Shown here: positions 1-8,172 of the stretch, in pieces
Position numbering within the stretch: position 1 is the first letter of the stretch
Layout: each line of letters begins with the position of its first letter
Assembly: GCF_021491355.1 (NCBI RefSeq)
Contig: NZ_JAKENF010000005.1
Span: 62,001 to 126,000 of the forward strand
Length of the DNA: 64,000 nucleotides
From: Alitabrizicola rongguiensis
Lineage (GTDB): Bacteria; Pseudomonadota; Alphaproteobacteria; Rhodobacterales; Rhodobacteraceae
Direction: 5' to 3'
Translations under genes and position numbers: made by a program
Notes under the pieces: generated by a model
The model's input: only the letters and a program-made list of their open reading frames with translations
Told to the model about the DNA's origin: nothing
Database searches by the model: none

Positions 1-3000
1 CTCGCGGTGGAAGGGATGGCTGCCCTGCATGCCGTCGGCGATGAAGGTCAGCTGGTAGTTCCCGGCGACCCAGGTCTGGGTGAAGGTCCCGCCATAGTCG
101 CCATCCTCGGCCTGGCCATCCTGATGGGTGCCATCGTCGATCAGCGTCAGCAGGCTGACCTGCCCGTTCGGCGCCTCGACGCGCACCTTCACCGTGGCGC
201 CCCTGACCGGCAGGTCGGCCTCGCTCAGCACCGCATTCAGCCGGATCGGATCGCCGATGTATTTGTTCGCCGGATCGACATAGGGCTGCAGCCGCAGGTT
301 CGAACCCGCGCCGATGGCGATGCCGTAGTCAACGGGATCCTTCAGCTTGAAGCAGCGCTTGGGCAGGAAGCCGTTTCCGGTACTGCCTCCCTCGCGCCCA
401 TCCACTTCGCCCGAACAGACATAGCCGTCGTGATGCACCCAGACGGTCCAGAGGCCGACATAGCGGTCGGGTTCCTTGTTGGGGAAGAAGAACTCGACGA
501 AGCGCGCCGTAGGAGTCGACCGGTAGCGCACAGCAAAGCCGGGCGGCAGAGAGTTGCCCGACAGGATCTCGCCCTTCGGGCTTTCAATATGGAAGGGCAG
601 GCGATGGCCGGGCATGTCATAGACGACAACCATCGCATTCACGTCGCCCGGCAGGACGTTGAACTGGTGCGGATGCTTGTCGCCGGGCGAGATCGTGTAG
701 AACGGATCGGAAATCTGCGACAGACCTGCCGTCTCCATGAAGATCTGGGTGAAGTATTTCTCCAGCAGGAACCAGTTCTTGCCGGTCAGATCCTGCGCGC
801 CCTGATAGCTGGCCCCCGTCGCCGTCGCGATGGCGGTCAACACGCCCGAGCTGATCTGTCCGGGCTGGCCGATACCGATGGCATAGGTCTTGTCGGTGAT
901 AGCCAGCGGATCACTGTCCTGCGGGGTGTTGTCGGGCCGGCGCATGCCGTCGGCCGCATCCGCCCCAGAGAGTGACAGCCACGGGCCGCTTCCGCCTTTC
1001 TGGAAGCAGCGGTTTTCCATCCCGTCGGTCAGGACCACCATCGCCTTCTTCAATTGTGGCGGGTTGGCGGGATGGGCCGTCGCGAGCTGTTCCATGCCAA
1101 GGATCGCGCCCCCGGCAATATTGGTCATGCCGGTTGGGGCAAAGGGTGGGTTGGCCAGCGCCCCCATCAGCGCGGCACGGTTGGGTCCGGCCTCGACCAT
1201 GGACTGGTGCGTTTGCGGGAGTTCGTTGAACCCGACGACTGCGCAGCGGTCCGGGGCGGTGTCGCGCAGCATCTGCACGAGCAGCTTCGCGCCAGACAGC
1301 GCCGCCTCCATCTTGTTGCGCGACCAGGCCGGATCATCCATCGAGCCAGACCGGTCGAGCACCAGTGAGATGTCGATCGGGACCGGATCGATGATTTCGG
1401 CAGAGAGGGGGAAATCCCAGGTCTTGGTGCCTGGTTCGTTGGTCCCGTTGTGGCCCTCGATGCGCAGGACCGCGCTGAAGGGACCGTTGGCCCCGTCAGC
1501 GAAGAAGCTGACCGCGACCGGCTGCACCGGATTGCCTACTGCTCCGGGGCCACACCGGACGGAGGGCAAGACCGAATAGGGGCGCGAGTCCGGGGCATCG
1601 GTAATGTCGTTCTCGGGCAGGACCAGGCCGAAATTCGCCGCCTGAGCAGGGGTTGCCCCCGCGATGATGCGGGCGGTGAAGGTCAGGTCAGCGTCGCCGG
1701 TGTTGGTGACATCGATGAAGCGGACGGTACGGAAGCCGCGTTCAACCTTGCCGAAGGTCAGGGGCGTAATCACCTGAACCGAGATCGCCGCGTTCGGGAT
1801 GCAGCCCGCGCCCGTGCAATGGATGGTGCGGGGCGTGCCGGCAGATGGGGTAACGGTGATGTCCCGCGGGGTCGAGGTGCCGTCGGTCGTAGTGGTGAAG
1901 GCCACGTTCTGCGGCGCGGTGGTTGCCCCGACCGGCAGGGGCAACCCGGCAACCGGTGCCCAGGTGAAATCCGACCCGCCTGGCGGAGGGGCGATGGCGA
2001 TGGTGAGGTTCAGATCGCCGTTGTTGGTGACGGTGAAGTTCTTGTTGGCGGTGCCGGGCGGGATCGGCACGGTGCCGAAGGCCAGCGCGCTGACCGATGT
2101 CGCGATCGAGGCGACCGCCGCCCGCGCCTTGCCCTTGCAGGAGATGACGCTGTCGCCATTCGCCGGAGTGCGGGTGATGGTCAGGTCGCGCTGGATGCTG
2201 TTCGACGGCGCGGCGGGCGCAAAGACGATGTCGATGGTCATCGTCTCGGTCGGGGCGAGGACCTTGGGGAACTTGGCCACCGAGGCGGCCGTCAGCGAGT
2301 AGGGGGCAATGTTGGCGACGCCGTTGATCGTGATGCAGTCGCTGCCTTCGTTCTTCAGAGTGACCGTGCGGGTGGTGGCGGCGAGCGCCGGGTTGCTTGC
2401 GCCCAGCACCGCTTCGCCGAAATCCACGTTCCCGCCGACGACCTTGGCGCTGCCCAGGGGGCGCGGCCCGGCCGTCTGGTTGCTGAAGCCCGAATTCGGA
2501 TAGTGCATGATCAACTGGCTGGCCGTGATTTCGGCCCAGGGCGTGTTGCTGATGTTCGACACCACATTCGGGCCGGACAGGACAACCGCGCCATTGTCGC
2601 TGCGGCAGATGGCAAAGTTCTTCATCTCGTTCACCGTCGTCGTCGGGGCCCAGATGAAGACGAGGCTGCCATTGCCGGGGCTGGCCGAAAGACTGGGCAG
2701 GCCGGTGCCGCTTGAGACGCTGCTTTGCGTCAGAAGGGGGGTCAGGCCGGGCGTGCTGCCCGAAACGGTAAAGTCCACGATCGACAGAAAGCGGTCGAAA
2801 ATCCCCGGTCCCCCGTCGATCCGCAGCAGCGCGACGAAGCCCGACCCGAAGACCGCACTGCGGAAATCGCCATTCAGGACAAGAGCATTCGGGTAGGAGG
2901 AGTGACCTACCGAAATGCTGGACGCGGTTCGGGTGATGGTGATCGCCCCGGAGTTGAAGTTTGTGGTCGAAAAGGTGACGTTCGAAAAAGTGCCGTTGGA

Positions 3001-3018
3001 CAGGTTGAGACAAGGCAT
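1..3018 (-). CDS. Large VWA-domain protein with HYDIN/ASH-like repeats (3' end outside window)
   Basis: An uninterrupted frame of 1006 codons runs from ATG at 3018 off the left edge. The start has a GGAGGA ribosome site 7 bases upstream. No N-terminal signal peptide is visible. Residues about 190-300, 310-400 and 418-540 hold three Ig-like repeats with the pattern VDFG/LAFG/LTFG, then V..TN.GD, as in HYDIN/ASH or DUF1573 folds. A von Willebrand factor A domain follows (about 548-740) with an intact metal-binding MIDAS: D555-x-S557-x-S559, a Thr near 629-632 and D665 in LTDG. After it come beta-rich segments resembling choice-of-anchor domains, ending with a DDGTHQDG..EDGDY stretch. VWA domains bind protein ligands through Mg; the repeats suggest an extended scaffold. 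It lies 186 bp downstream of the SHMT-like gene on the same strand. Export route and ligand are unknown; the missing C-terminus may carry a type I secretion signal. Confidence 0.85.
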   Translation of the reverse strand, partial: MPCLNLSNGTFSNVTFSTTNFNSGAITITRTASSISVGHSSYPNALVLNGDFRSAVFGSGFVALLRIDGGPGIFDRFLSIVDFTVSGSTPGLTPLLTQSSVSSGTGLPSLSASPGNGSLVFIWAPTTTVNEMKNFAICRSDNGAVVLSGPNVVSNISNTPWAEITASQLIMHYPNSGFSNQTAGPRPLGSAKVVGGNVDFGEAVLGASNPALAATTRTVTLKNEGSDCITINGVANIAPYSLTAASVAKFPKVLAPTETMTIDIVFAPAAPSNSIQRDLTITRTPANGDSVISCKGKARAAVASIATSVSALAFGTVPIPPGTANKNFTVTNNGDLNLTIAIAPPPGGSDFTWAPVAGLPLPVGATTAPQNVAFTTTTDGTSTPRDITVTPSAGTPRTIHCTGAGCIPNAAISVQVITPLTFGKVERGFRTVRFIDVTNTGDADLTFTARIIAGATPAQAANFGLVLPENDITDAPDSRPYSVLPSVRCGPGAVGNPVQPVAVSFFADGANGPFSAVLRIEGHNGTNEPGTKTWDFPLSAEIIDPVPIDISLVLDRSGSMDDPAWSRNKMEAALSGAKLLVQMLRDTAPDRCAVVGFNELPQTHQSMVEAGPNRAALMGALANPPFAPTGMTNIAGGAILGMEQLATAHPANPPQLKKAMVVLTDGMENRCFQKGGSGPWLSLSGADAADGMRRPDNTPQDSDPLAITDKTYAIGIGQPGQISSGVLTAIATATGASYQGAQDLTGKNWFLLEKYFTQIFMETAGLSQISDPFYTISPGDKHPHQFNVLPGDVNAMVVVYDMPGHRLPFHIESPKGEILSGNSLPPGFAVRYRSTPTARFVEFFFPNKEPDRYVGLWTVWVHHDGYVCSGEVDGREGGSTGNGFLPKRCFKLKDPVDYGIAIGAGSNLRLQPYVDPANKYIGDPIRLNAVLSEADLPVRGATVKVRVEAPNGQVSLLTLIDDGTHQDGQAEDGDYGGTFTQTWVAGNYQLTFIADGMQGSHPFHRE

Positions 3019-3204
3019 GGCGACATCCTCCGGTCGGAATGACTGGTGCGGGAAAACGTTGTTTGACAGGGCTTTAACGAAATGACTTCACGAAAAGCCT
3101 ACGCCTTCCGCGGCGCAGGTCAACGCGGAAGACGCAAGGCATTTCAGGGGTTTGACGCGACTCTCACGTTGCCTTGCGGCGCCGTGTCACGCAACCGGTG
3201 GTGG

Positions 3205-4527
3205 TCAGGCGCGGATGTAGTGCAGCCCGGTGAAGCGCTCGCGCAGCGCCGCTGTGCGCGGCGCCACATCTTCAGGCCGGTTGCCGCGCAGTCCCTCGGC
3301 GATCAGAGCGGCCAGTGCCGGGGCGTCGGCGGGGGTCACGCCACGGCGGACGAGTTCGGGGGTGCCGATCCGTAGGCCGTTCATGTCGCCTGCCACCTCG
3401 GCGATCGGCAGGCCGATGCCGCAGGCGAGGAAACCGGCGCGGCGCAGCGTCCTGGAGGCGGCCTGACCGCCGCCGAAGGCCGCGGCCTCGATGGCGAACT
3501 GGTGCGATTGTGTGGCGCCGCGGTCAGCGGCGAAGACTGGCAGGCCGAGGGCGGCGAGTTCCTTCGCCAGTGCCTGGGCGAGGTCGATCATTGCCCCAGC
3601 ATAGGCCGCCCCATAGGCGCGCCAGTCGAGCAGAGTTATCGCCAGCGCTGCCGATTTTGCCGCGTCGAAATTGGCGGTCAGGCCGGGGAAGGCGATGGCA
3701 TCCAGCCGTTCGGCGATCGCGGCGTCATTGGTCACGATCAGCCCGCCCGCCGGGCCGCCGAGGCTCTTGTAGGTGCTCATCGTCATGAGATGCGCGCCCT
3801 CGTCGAGCGGGTTTGGCCAGGCCTTACCCGCGATTATCCCGCATTGATGGGCGGCGTCGAACAGGACCTTCGCGCCGACTTCATCCGCAATCGCCCGGAT
3901 CTCGCGCACGGGATGGGGGAAGAGGTTGAGGCTGCCGCCGATGGTGATGATCCGGGGCTTCACCTTGCGGGCGAGGTCGCGGAGCGCGGCGAGGTCCACC
4001 GTATAGCCATCGGCATTGACCGGGGCAGGGTGGGTTGTCAGCCCGTAAAGCCCCGCACAGCCCGCCTGATGGTGGGTCACATGGCCGCCGACCGCCGCCG
4101 GGGGCGCGATGATCGCGTCGCCCGGTTTTGCCAGCGCCATGAAGCCGTAGAGGTTGGCGAGCGCGCCGGAGCCGACGCGGATTTCGGCATGGGTGGCGCC
4201 GAAGACCTCGGCGGCGAGTTCGGCGGCGATCACCTCGATCTCTTCGATGGCCTCCATCCCCATCTCGTACTTGTCGCCGGTATAGCCGAGCGAGGGGCGG
4301 CTGCCGATGCCGCGGGCCAGTGCCGCCTCGGCCTTCGGGTTCATCACGTTGGTCGCGGGGTTGAGGTTGAAACACTCGGTGTCGTGGATTTCGAGGTTGC
4401 GGCGGATCAGCGCCTCGATCCGGGCATCAACGGCGGCATCGGTCGCCTTGGCCGTTTCCCCGGCGATCGACTGGACACGGGTTTCGCACAGGTCGGGAAC
4501 CCAGGGGCGGGGGACGAGAGTGGTCAT
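3205..4527 (-). CDS. PLP-dependent fold-type I enzyme, serine hydroxymethyltransferase-like
   Basis: The 440-residue product has the SHMT-type PLP core. FDAAHQ at about 223-228 supplies the Asp that contacts the cofactor ring nitrogen, and STYKSLGGPAGG places the Schiff-base Lys at K254. Canonical SHMTs read T-T-T-H-K-T-L-R-G-P; here Tyr replaces the His before the Lys and the Arg is missing, so this is a divergent branch. A beta-hydroxy-amino-acid lyase, or a transferase acting on an alternative substrate such as a 2-alkylserine, is as likely as housekeeping glyA. ATG 4527 is preceded by AAGGAG. The gene diverges from the LysR gene across 99 bp that contains a perfect inverted repeat, so LysR control is likely. 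The VWA gene follows on the same strand. Confidence 0.8.
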   Translation of the reverse strand: MTTLVPRPWVPDLCETRVQSIAGETAKATDAAVDARIEALIRRNLEIHDTECFNLNPATNVMNPKAEAALARGIGSRPSLGYTGDKYEMGMEAIEEIEVIAAELAAEVFGATHAEIRVGSGALANLYGFMALAKPGDAIIAPPAAVGGHVTHHQAGCAGLYGLTTHPAPVNADGYTVDLAALRDLARKVKPRIITIGGSLNLFPHPVREIRAIADEVGAKVLFDAAHQCGIIAGKAWPNPLDEGAHLMTMSTYKSLGGPAGGLIVTNDAAIAERLDAIAFPGLTANFDAAKSAALAITLLDWRAYGAAYAGAMIDLAQALAKELAALGLPVFAADRGATQSHQFAIEAAAFGGGQAASRTLRRAGFLACGIGLPIAEVAGDMNGLRIGTPELVRRGVTPADAPALAALIAEGLRGNRPEDVAPRTAALRERFTGLHYIRA

Positions 4528-4579
4528 GGCGGCGCTCCTTCTTGGCTTGGGATCAGGAAAACCGAGGTTGAGCTTGCGG

Positions 4580-4594
4580 GCAAATCAGATTTGC
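4580..4594. promoter_or_regulatory. Inverted repeat in the divergent SHMT-like/LysR promoter region
   Basis: GCAAAT-CAG-ATTTGC is a perfect 6-bp inverted repeat with a 3-bp centre, 53 bp from the SHMT-like start and 33 bp from the LysR start. Its position and AT-rich half-sites suit a LysR-family operator controlling both genes, but binding is inferred. Confidence 0.5.
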
Positions 4595-4626
4595 GAAAAT
4601 CTAGGGTCAGAAAAATTGAGTCTATT

Positions 4627-5493
4627 ATGGCCGTTGCGCCGCCCAAACCGAAAGACCTTTCGCTGTCCGCGCTTCGCGCCTTCGAGGCGGCGGCGCGGCT
4701 TGGCGGCTTCGCGGCGGCGGCCGAGGAACTGGGCGTCTCTCCCGGCGCGGTGACGGCGCATGTCAAGGCGCTGGAGGATCGGCTGGGGGCGGTGCTATTC
4801 CAGCGAGACGCGAAGGGGGTGCGGCTTACGGCGCTTGGCCAGAGGGTGTTGCCCGGTCTGTCAGAGGCCTTCGACCATCTTGCGGCGGCAAGCCACCACA
4901 TGCAGGCCGAGGCCGCACCGCAACTGGTCCATATCGCCACGCTCCCCGCCATCGCGCAGTTCTGGCTGTCGCCCCGCCTGCCCGAACTGCGCCGGATCGC
5001 CCCGGAAATCTCGGTTTCGATCACTGCGATGGAGGCGCCGCCGAACCTGAAGCGCGCGCCTTACGATCTTTGCCTGTTCTTCGGCGGCTCGCAGGGAACC
5101 GCACTGACCGAGGACGTGATCTTCCCGGTCTGCGCGCCCTCGGTCGCGGCGCGGCTCCGTTCGGTGGCCGATCTGGCGGATGTCCCCTGCCTGTCAGACA
5201 CGGCATGGTCCGAGGATTGGGCGCTGTGGCTGGCCGCGGCGCAGCCGGAAGGCGGGATCGCCCCGCGCGGGCCGGCCTATTCGCTTTACGCTCTGGCGGT
5301 GGAAGAGGCGGTCAACGGCGCGGGCGTGCTGATCGGGCACGAGGCGCTGGTGGCGCGGCATCTGGCCGCAGGGCGGCTGGTCGCGCCCTTTGCCGAACGT
5401 GCCACGACGGGGCGCAGCCTGAGGTTGTGGTCCGCGCCGCCGGCAGGTCCGGCCGCGCGGCAGGTCATGCGCTGGTTGACGGAGAGCGCCTGA
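4627..5493 (+). CDS. LysR-family transcriptional regulator
   Basis: The 288-residue protein begins with the LysR winged helix-turn-helix (about residues 11-67: ALRAFEAAARLGGFAAAAEELG, then SPGAVTAHVKALEDRLG). It ends with the periplasmic-binding-like effector domain (about 90-285). This layout matches the GcvA subgroup. It is divergent from the SHMT-like gene, the arrangement in which LysR proteins usually regulate their neighbour. Its TGA (5491-5493) abuts the opposite-strand stop of the enolase-family gene, the two stops forming the palindrome TGATCA, so the genes converge with no terminator room. The inducer is unknown, perhaps a substrate of the flanking PLP enzyme or dehydratase. Confidence 0.88.
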   Translation: MAVAPPKPKDLSLSALRAFEAAARLGGFAAAAEELGVSPGAVTAHVKALEDRLGAVLFQRDAKGVRLTALGQRVLPGLSEAFDHLAAASHHMQAEAAPQLVHIATLPAIAQFWLSPRLPELRRIAPEISVSITAMEAPPNLKRAPYDLCLFFGGSQGTALTEDVIFPVCAPSVAARLRSVADLADVPCLSDTAWSEDWALWLAAAQPEGGIAPRGPAYSLYALAVEEAVNGAGVLIGHEALVARHLAAGRLVAPFAERATTGRSLRLWSAPPAGPAARQVMRWLTESA

Positions 5494-6600
5494 TCAGCCC
5501 TGCCATTCGCTGGCCTTGTATTGCGAACAGTAGAGCCATTCCGGGTTGATCTCGACCCCCCAGCCCGGCGCGTCGGTGACGATCGCGTGGCCGTCCTCGA
5601 TGCGGTAGGGGTCGCCAAGGAACAGCCCGTCCTGCCACGGGTAGTAGTCCAGCCCCTCGATCGAGAATTCCAGATACTTGCCCGCATTCGGGATCGCGCG
5701 CAGCAGGTGCATCGTGCACATGGTGACGAGGCCGAGGTTCGCGGCATGAGGGGTAACGGGTAGGCCGGCCGCCTCGGCCATCCTGCAGACGGCGAGCGTG
5801 CGGTTGATCCCGCCCAGATACATCACGTCGGGCTGGACGATATCGACGACATGGCTGTCGATCATCGTCTTCCAAGCGGTGAACTCGCAATCCTGCTCGC
5901 CGCCCGCCACGTCGATCTTGAGCGCCTCGCGCACCTCGCGGGTCTGGTCGAATTCCCAATAGGGGCAGGGTTCCTCGAAATGGCCGATGCCCTCGTCCTC
6001 GAGCAGGCGGCCGACTTCGATGGCGCGCTTGGGGGAGTAGCAGGAATTGCCGTCCACGAGCTTGTCGATGCCGTCACCGAGGGCGCGGGCAACGAGGGGC
6101 ACGATCGCCTCGGTCCGGCCCGGCCATTCGTCCTGATCGCGCCCCGTCTCGGCCCCCACGCGCCACTTGAAGGCGGTGAAGCCCTTTTCATCGCGCAGCT
6201 TCAGGAAGCGGTCGCGTTCGGCCTCGGGGGTGATGTCGCGCTTCATCGAGCTGGCATAGGCGCGGATCTTGCCCGGCGTTCCGCCCAGAAGCTCGACCAC
6301 CGGCTTGCCCGCGAGCTTGCCGCGCATGTCCCAGAGCGCGGTATCGAGACCGGTCGTGGCGCGGCGCAGGTAGGAGCCGGGGAACTTGTGCTCCTTTTCG
6401 TTGATCTTCAGCAGCGTGTCGGAGTGGTCGAGCGCGTCGGAGCCGAGCGCATAGGGAGCCACCTGCCGGTGCAGGATCTCGCAGGTGATGTCGGCGTTGT
6501 ATGTCGAGACCTGACCCCAGCCCTGCTCGCCGCTGTCGGTTGTCACGCGAACGAATCCCACGAAGGGGGTACAGAAGGTTTCAAGCTTGCGGATTTTCAT
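5494..6600 (-). CDS. Mandelate racemase/muconate lactonizing enzyme family protein (probable sugar-acid dehydratase)
   Basis: The 368-residue protein starting MKIRKLETF has the enolase-superfamily layout: N-terminal capping domain, then the barrel. Metal ligands D183, E209 and E235 and the D258-H285 dyad are spaced 26, 26, 23 and 27 residues apart, exactly as in mandelate racemase (D195, E221, E247, D270, H297). The second catalytic Lys of K-x-K is Arg here (K145-W-R147). Such enzymes abstract the proton alpha to a carboxylate, most often dehydrating aldonic or aldaric acids or racemising. Substrate cannot be read from sequence. I chose the ATG at 6600 because family members begin there; an in-frame ATG at 6660 would add 20 unlike residues. 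It converges with the LysR gene. Confidence 0.85.
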   Translation of the reverse strand: MKIRKLETFCTPFVGFVRVTTDSGEQGWGQVSTYNADITCEILHRQVAPYALGSDALDHSDTLLKINEKEHKFPGSYLRRATTGLDTALWDMRGKLAGKPVVELLGGTPGKIRAYASSMKRDITPEAERDRFLKLRDEKGFTAFKWRVGAETGRDQDEWPGRTEAIVPLVARALGDGIDKLVDGNSCYSPKRAIEVGRLLEDEGIGHFEEPCPYWEFDQTREVREALKIDVAGGEQDCEFTAWKTMIDSHVVDIVQPDVMYLGGINRTLAVCRMAEAAGLPVTPHAANLGLVTMCTMHLLRAIPNAGKYLEFSIEGLDYYPWQDGLFLGDPYRIEDGHAIVTDAPGWGVEINPEWLYCSQYKASEWQG

Positions 6601-6922
6601 GGGTGGATTCGCCTGTTGGGTACCGATTCTGCAACCGGCAGCGGAGTTTGGCCGGTTCACGACGGCGCGAGGTTAGGGCTGGCACCCCAACAATCCAAGG
6701 GGCTGAATGTCGGAAAACGCGCCCGATGTGACGCCGCGTGAAGACCGCGATTGACAGACGTGAAACAGAAGGAAGAATGCGTTCTGCAGGTGCCTTGCAT
6801 CAGGCACCGGATCGTCGGGGGAAAACCGCAACAGTCATTGAATTGTCACGCGCGCCCTGCATGTCACAGATCGCCATGAAAGGCGACGATGCACGCAAAT
6901 TCGCAACAAGGGAGTTACCTTC
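6601..6922. promoter_or_regulatory. Divergent control region (322 bp) upstream of the polyamine-type ABC operon
   Basis: No gene is seen here. It holds a TTGACA box at 6751-6756 without a convincing -10 element 17 bp on, and a perfect inverted repeat at 6789-6808 (GGTGCCT, six-base loop, AGGCACC) that could be an operator or leader hairpin. An AAGGGAG ribosome site lies at 6908-6914. Confidence 0.4.
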
Positions 6923-8059
6923 GTGAAGAAGACCGAAACTACGATGAATCGCCGTACAGTCCTGAAGGGCACGGCGCTTGGCCTCGGCGCCCTGGCGGCT
7001 CCGGCCATTATCCCGCGCAGCGCGCTCGCCTCGTCGGGCGAGGTGAATTTCATGGGTTGGGCCGGCTATCCGGTTCTGGCCGAGAAGGTCTTCCCGGCTT
7101 TCACGGAAGCGACCGGGATCAAGGTGAATTTCGTCGAGCAGCCCGACCAGGACGCGTTCTTTGCCCAGGGCAAGCTGGCGCTTCAGACCGGCGGCACCGA
7201 CATCATCGAGCCGACACTCGACCGTGTGGCTGGCTGGAACCAGAACGGGCTTCTCCAGCCCTGGGACACCGCCAAGCTGGCGATGGACAACTACGTGTCC
7301 GGCCTGGCCGACGGCGCCGCTGGCGAGCGCGCCACGATCGACGGCGGTCGCATGATCGTTCCGTCGGTTTGGGGCACCGAGGCGCTGGTTCACAGCACCG
7401 CCGATTTCCCGACCGAGTATGGCAAGGCGAGCCTCGGCGACCTGTTCGCACCCGAGCAGGCTGGCAAGGTCTGCGTCCGCGCCCACTCGGCGTTGGCGGC
7501 TATGGGGCGTTACCTTGATGCCGAAGGCAAGCTGCCGAAGCCCTGGCTCGACGGCTACAAGGACGAAGCCACGATGGTCGAGCTGTGGGACATCGCTCTG
7601 GCCGAGGCGATCAAGGCCAAGGGCAACATCGTCCAGTGGTGGTCGGGCGAGAACGAAGCTCAGGCTGGCTTCCTGACCAACGGTGCGACGCTTGGCCTGT
7701 GCTGGGATTCGACCGGCTACAACCTGCGTGAGCAGGGCTACAGCTACGTTCCGCCGAAAGAGGGCGCCTTCGCCTGGAACCAGGGCTTCGTTCTGATGAA
7801 GAACGCGACCAACATCGACCAGGCGCATGAATTCGCCAAGTGGGTGTCGACCGCCGATGGTTCGTCGATGTGGGCCAGCGCCTTCTCGGCAAACCCGGTC
7901 GGCAAGGGCGGTATCGACAAGATGGATCCGGCAGTGGCCGCCTTCTACAACGGCGCCTTCAATGCAGATGCGCTGTCGAAGCTGTGGTGGTGGCCGGACC
8001 AGGAAGCGTGGTTCATCGCCAAGCGCGGCGAATACGCGGACAAGTTCAAGGCTGCCTGA
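6923..8059 (+). CDS. ABC transporter substrate-binding protein, spermidine/putrescine (PotD/PotF) type
   Basis: The 378-residue product is the periplasmic receptor of the importer encoded by the next three genes. It begins with a Tat-type signal (NRRTVLKG, then a hydrophobic stretch ending in SALA at about residue 37), so it is probably exported folded. The mature part has the bilobed family 1 fold, opening with VNFMGWAGYPVLAEKVFPAF. The family binds polyamines, but relatives take up other small cations or amino compounds, so the ligand is open. GTG 6923 is chosen for its AAGGGAG site; an in-frame ATG at 6944 would also keep the twin-Arg motif. A strong stem-loop follows the gene, expected to keep receptor mRNA more abundant than that of the membrane subunits. 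Confidence 0.88.
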   Translation: MKKTETTMNRRTVLKGTALGLGALAAPAIIPRSALASSGEVNFMGWAGYPVLAEKVFPAFTEATGIKVNFVEQPDQDAFFAQGKLALQTGGTDIIEPTLDRVAGWNQNGLLQPWDTAKLAMDNYVSGLADGAAGERATIDGGRMIVPSVWGTEALVHSTADFPTEYGKASLGDLFAPEQAGKVCVRAHSALAAMGRYLDAEGKLPKPWLDGYKDEATMVELWDIALAEAIKAKGNIVQWWSGENEAQAGFLTNGATLGLCWDSTGYNLREQGYSYVPPKEGAFAWNQGFVLMKNATNIDQAHEFAKWVSTADGSSMWASAFSANPVGKGGIDKMDPAVAAFYNGAFNADALSKLWWWPDQEAWFIAKRGEYADKFKAA

Positions 8060-8077
8060 GAAAGCGGCACATACAGA

Positions 8078-8108
8078 CCCGCCGGCGCTTTGCGCGCCGG
8101 CGGGTTTT
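8078..8108 (+). terminator. Stem-loop with U-run between receptor and ATPase genes (attenuator/partial terminator)
   Basis: CCCGCCGGCGC at 8078-8088 pairs perfectly with GCGCCGGCGGG at 8094-8104 across the loop TTTGC, followed by TTTT. This has intrinsic-terminator form but sits inside an operon, so it probably gives partial read-through or protects the receptor transcript's 3' end. Confidence 0.75.
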
Positions 8109-8172
8109 GCAATGAAACCAAGACCAGCCCAAGGCTGGCAACGCCAACAGGGAAAAGGGGCTGCGACACGCG

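Noticed and set aside
1450-2715. Long plus-strand and shifted minus-strand frames over the VWA gene
   Set aside because: They are Arg/Gly/Asp- or Pro/His-rich shadows; the minus frame from 3018 carries VWA and HYDIN-like motifs without a stop.
4580-4594. Terminator interpretation of the GCAAAT-CAG-ATTTGC repeat
   Set aside because: It lies between divergent starts, has a short stem and no U-run; operator is the better reading.
3502-5493. Long plus-strand frame (663 codons) opposite the SHMT-like gene running into the LysR gene
   Set aside because: Only the part from 4627 shows LysR homology; the rest is the antisense of a conserved PLP enzyme with no family pattern.
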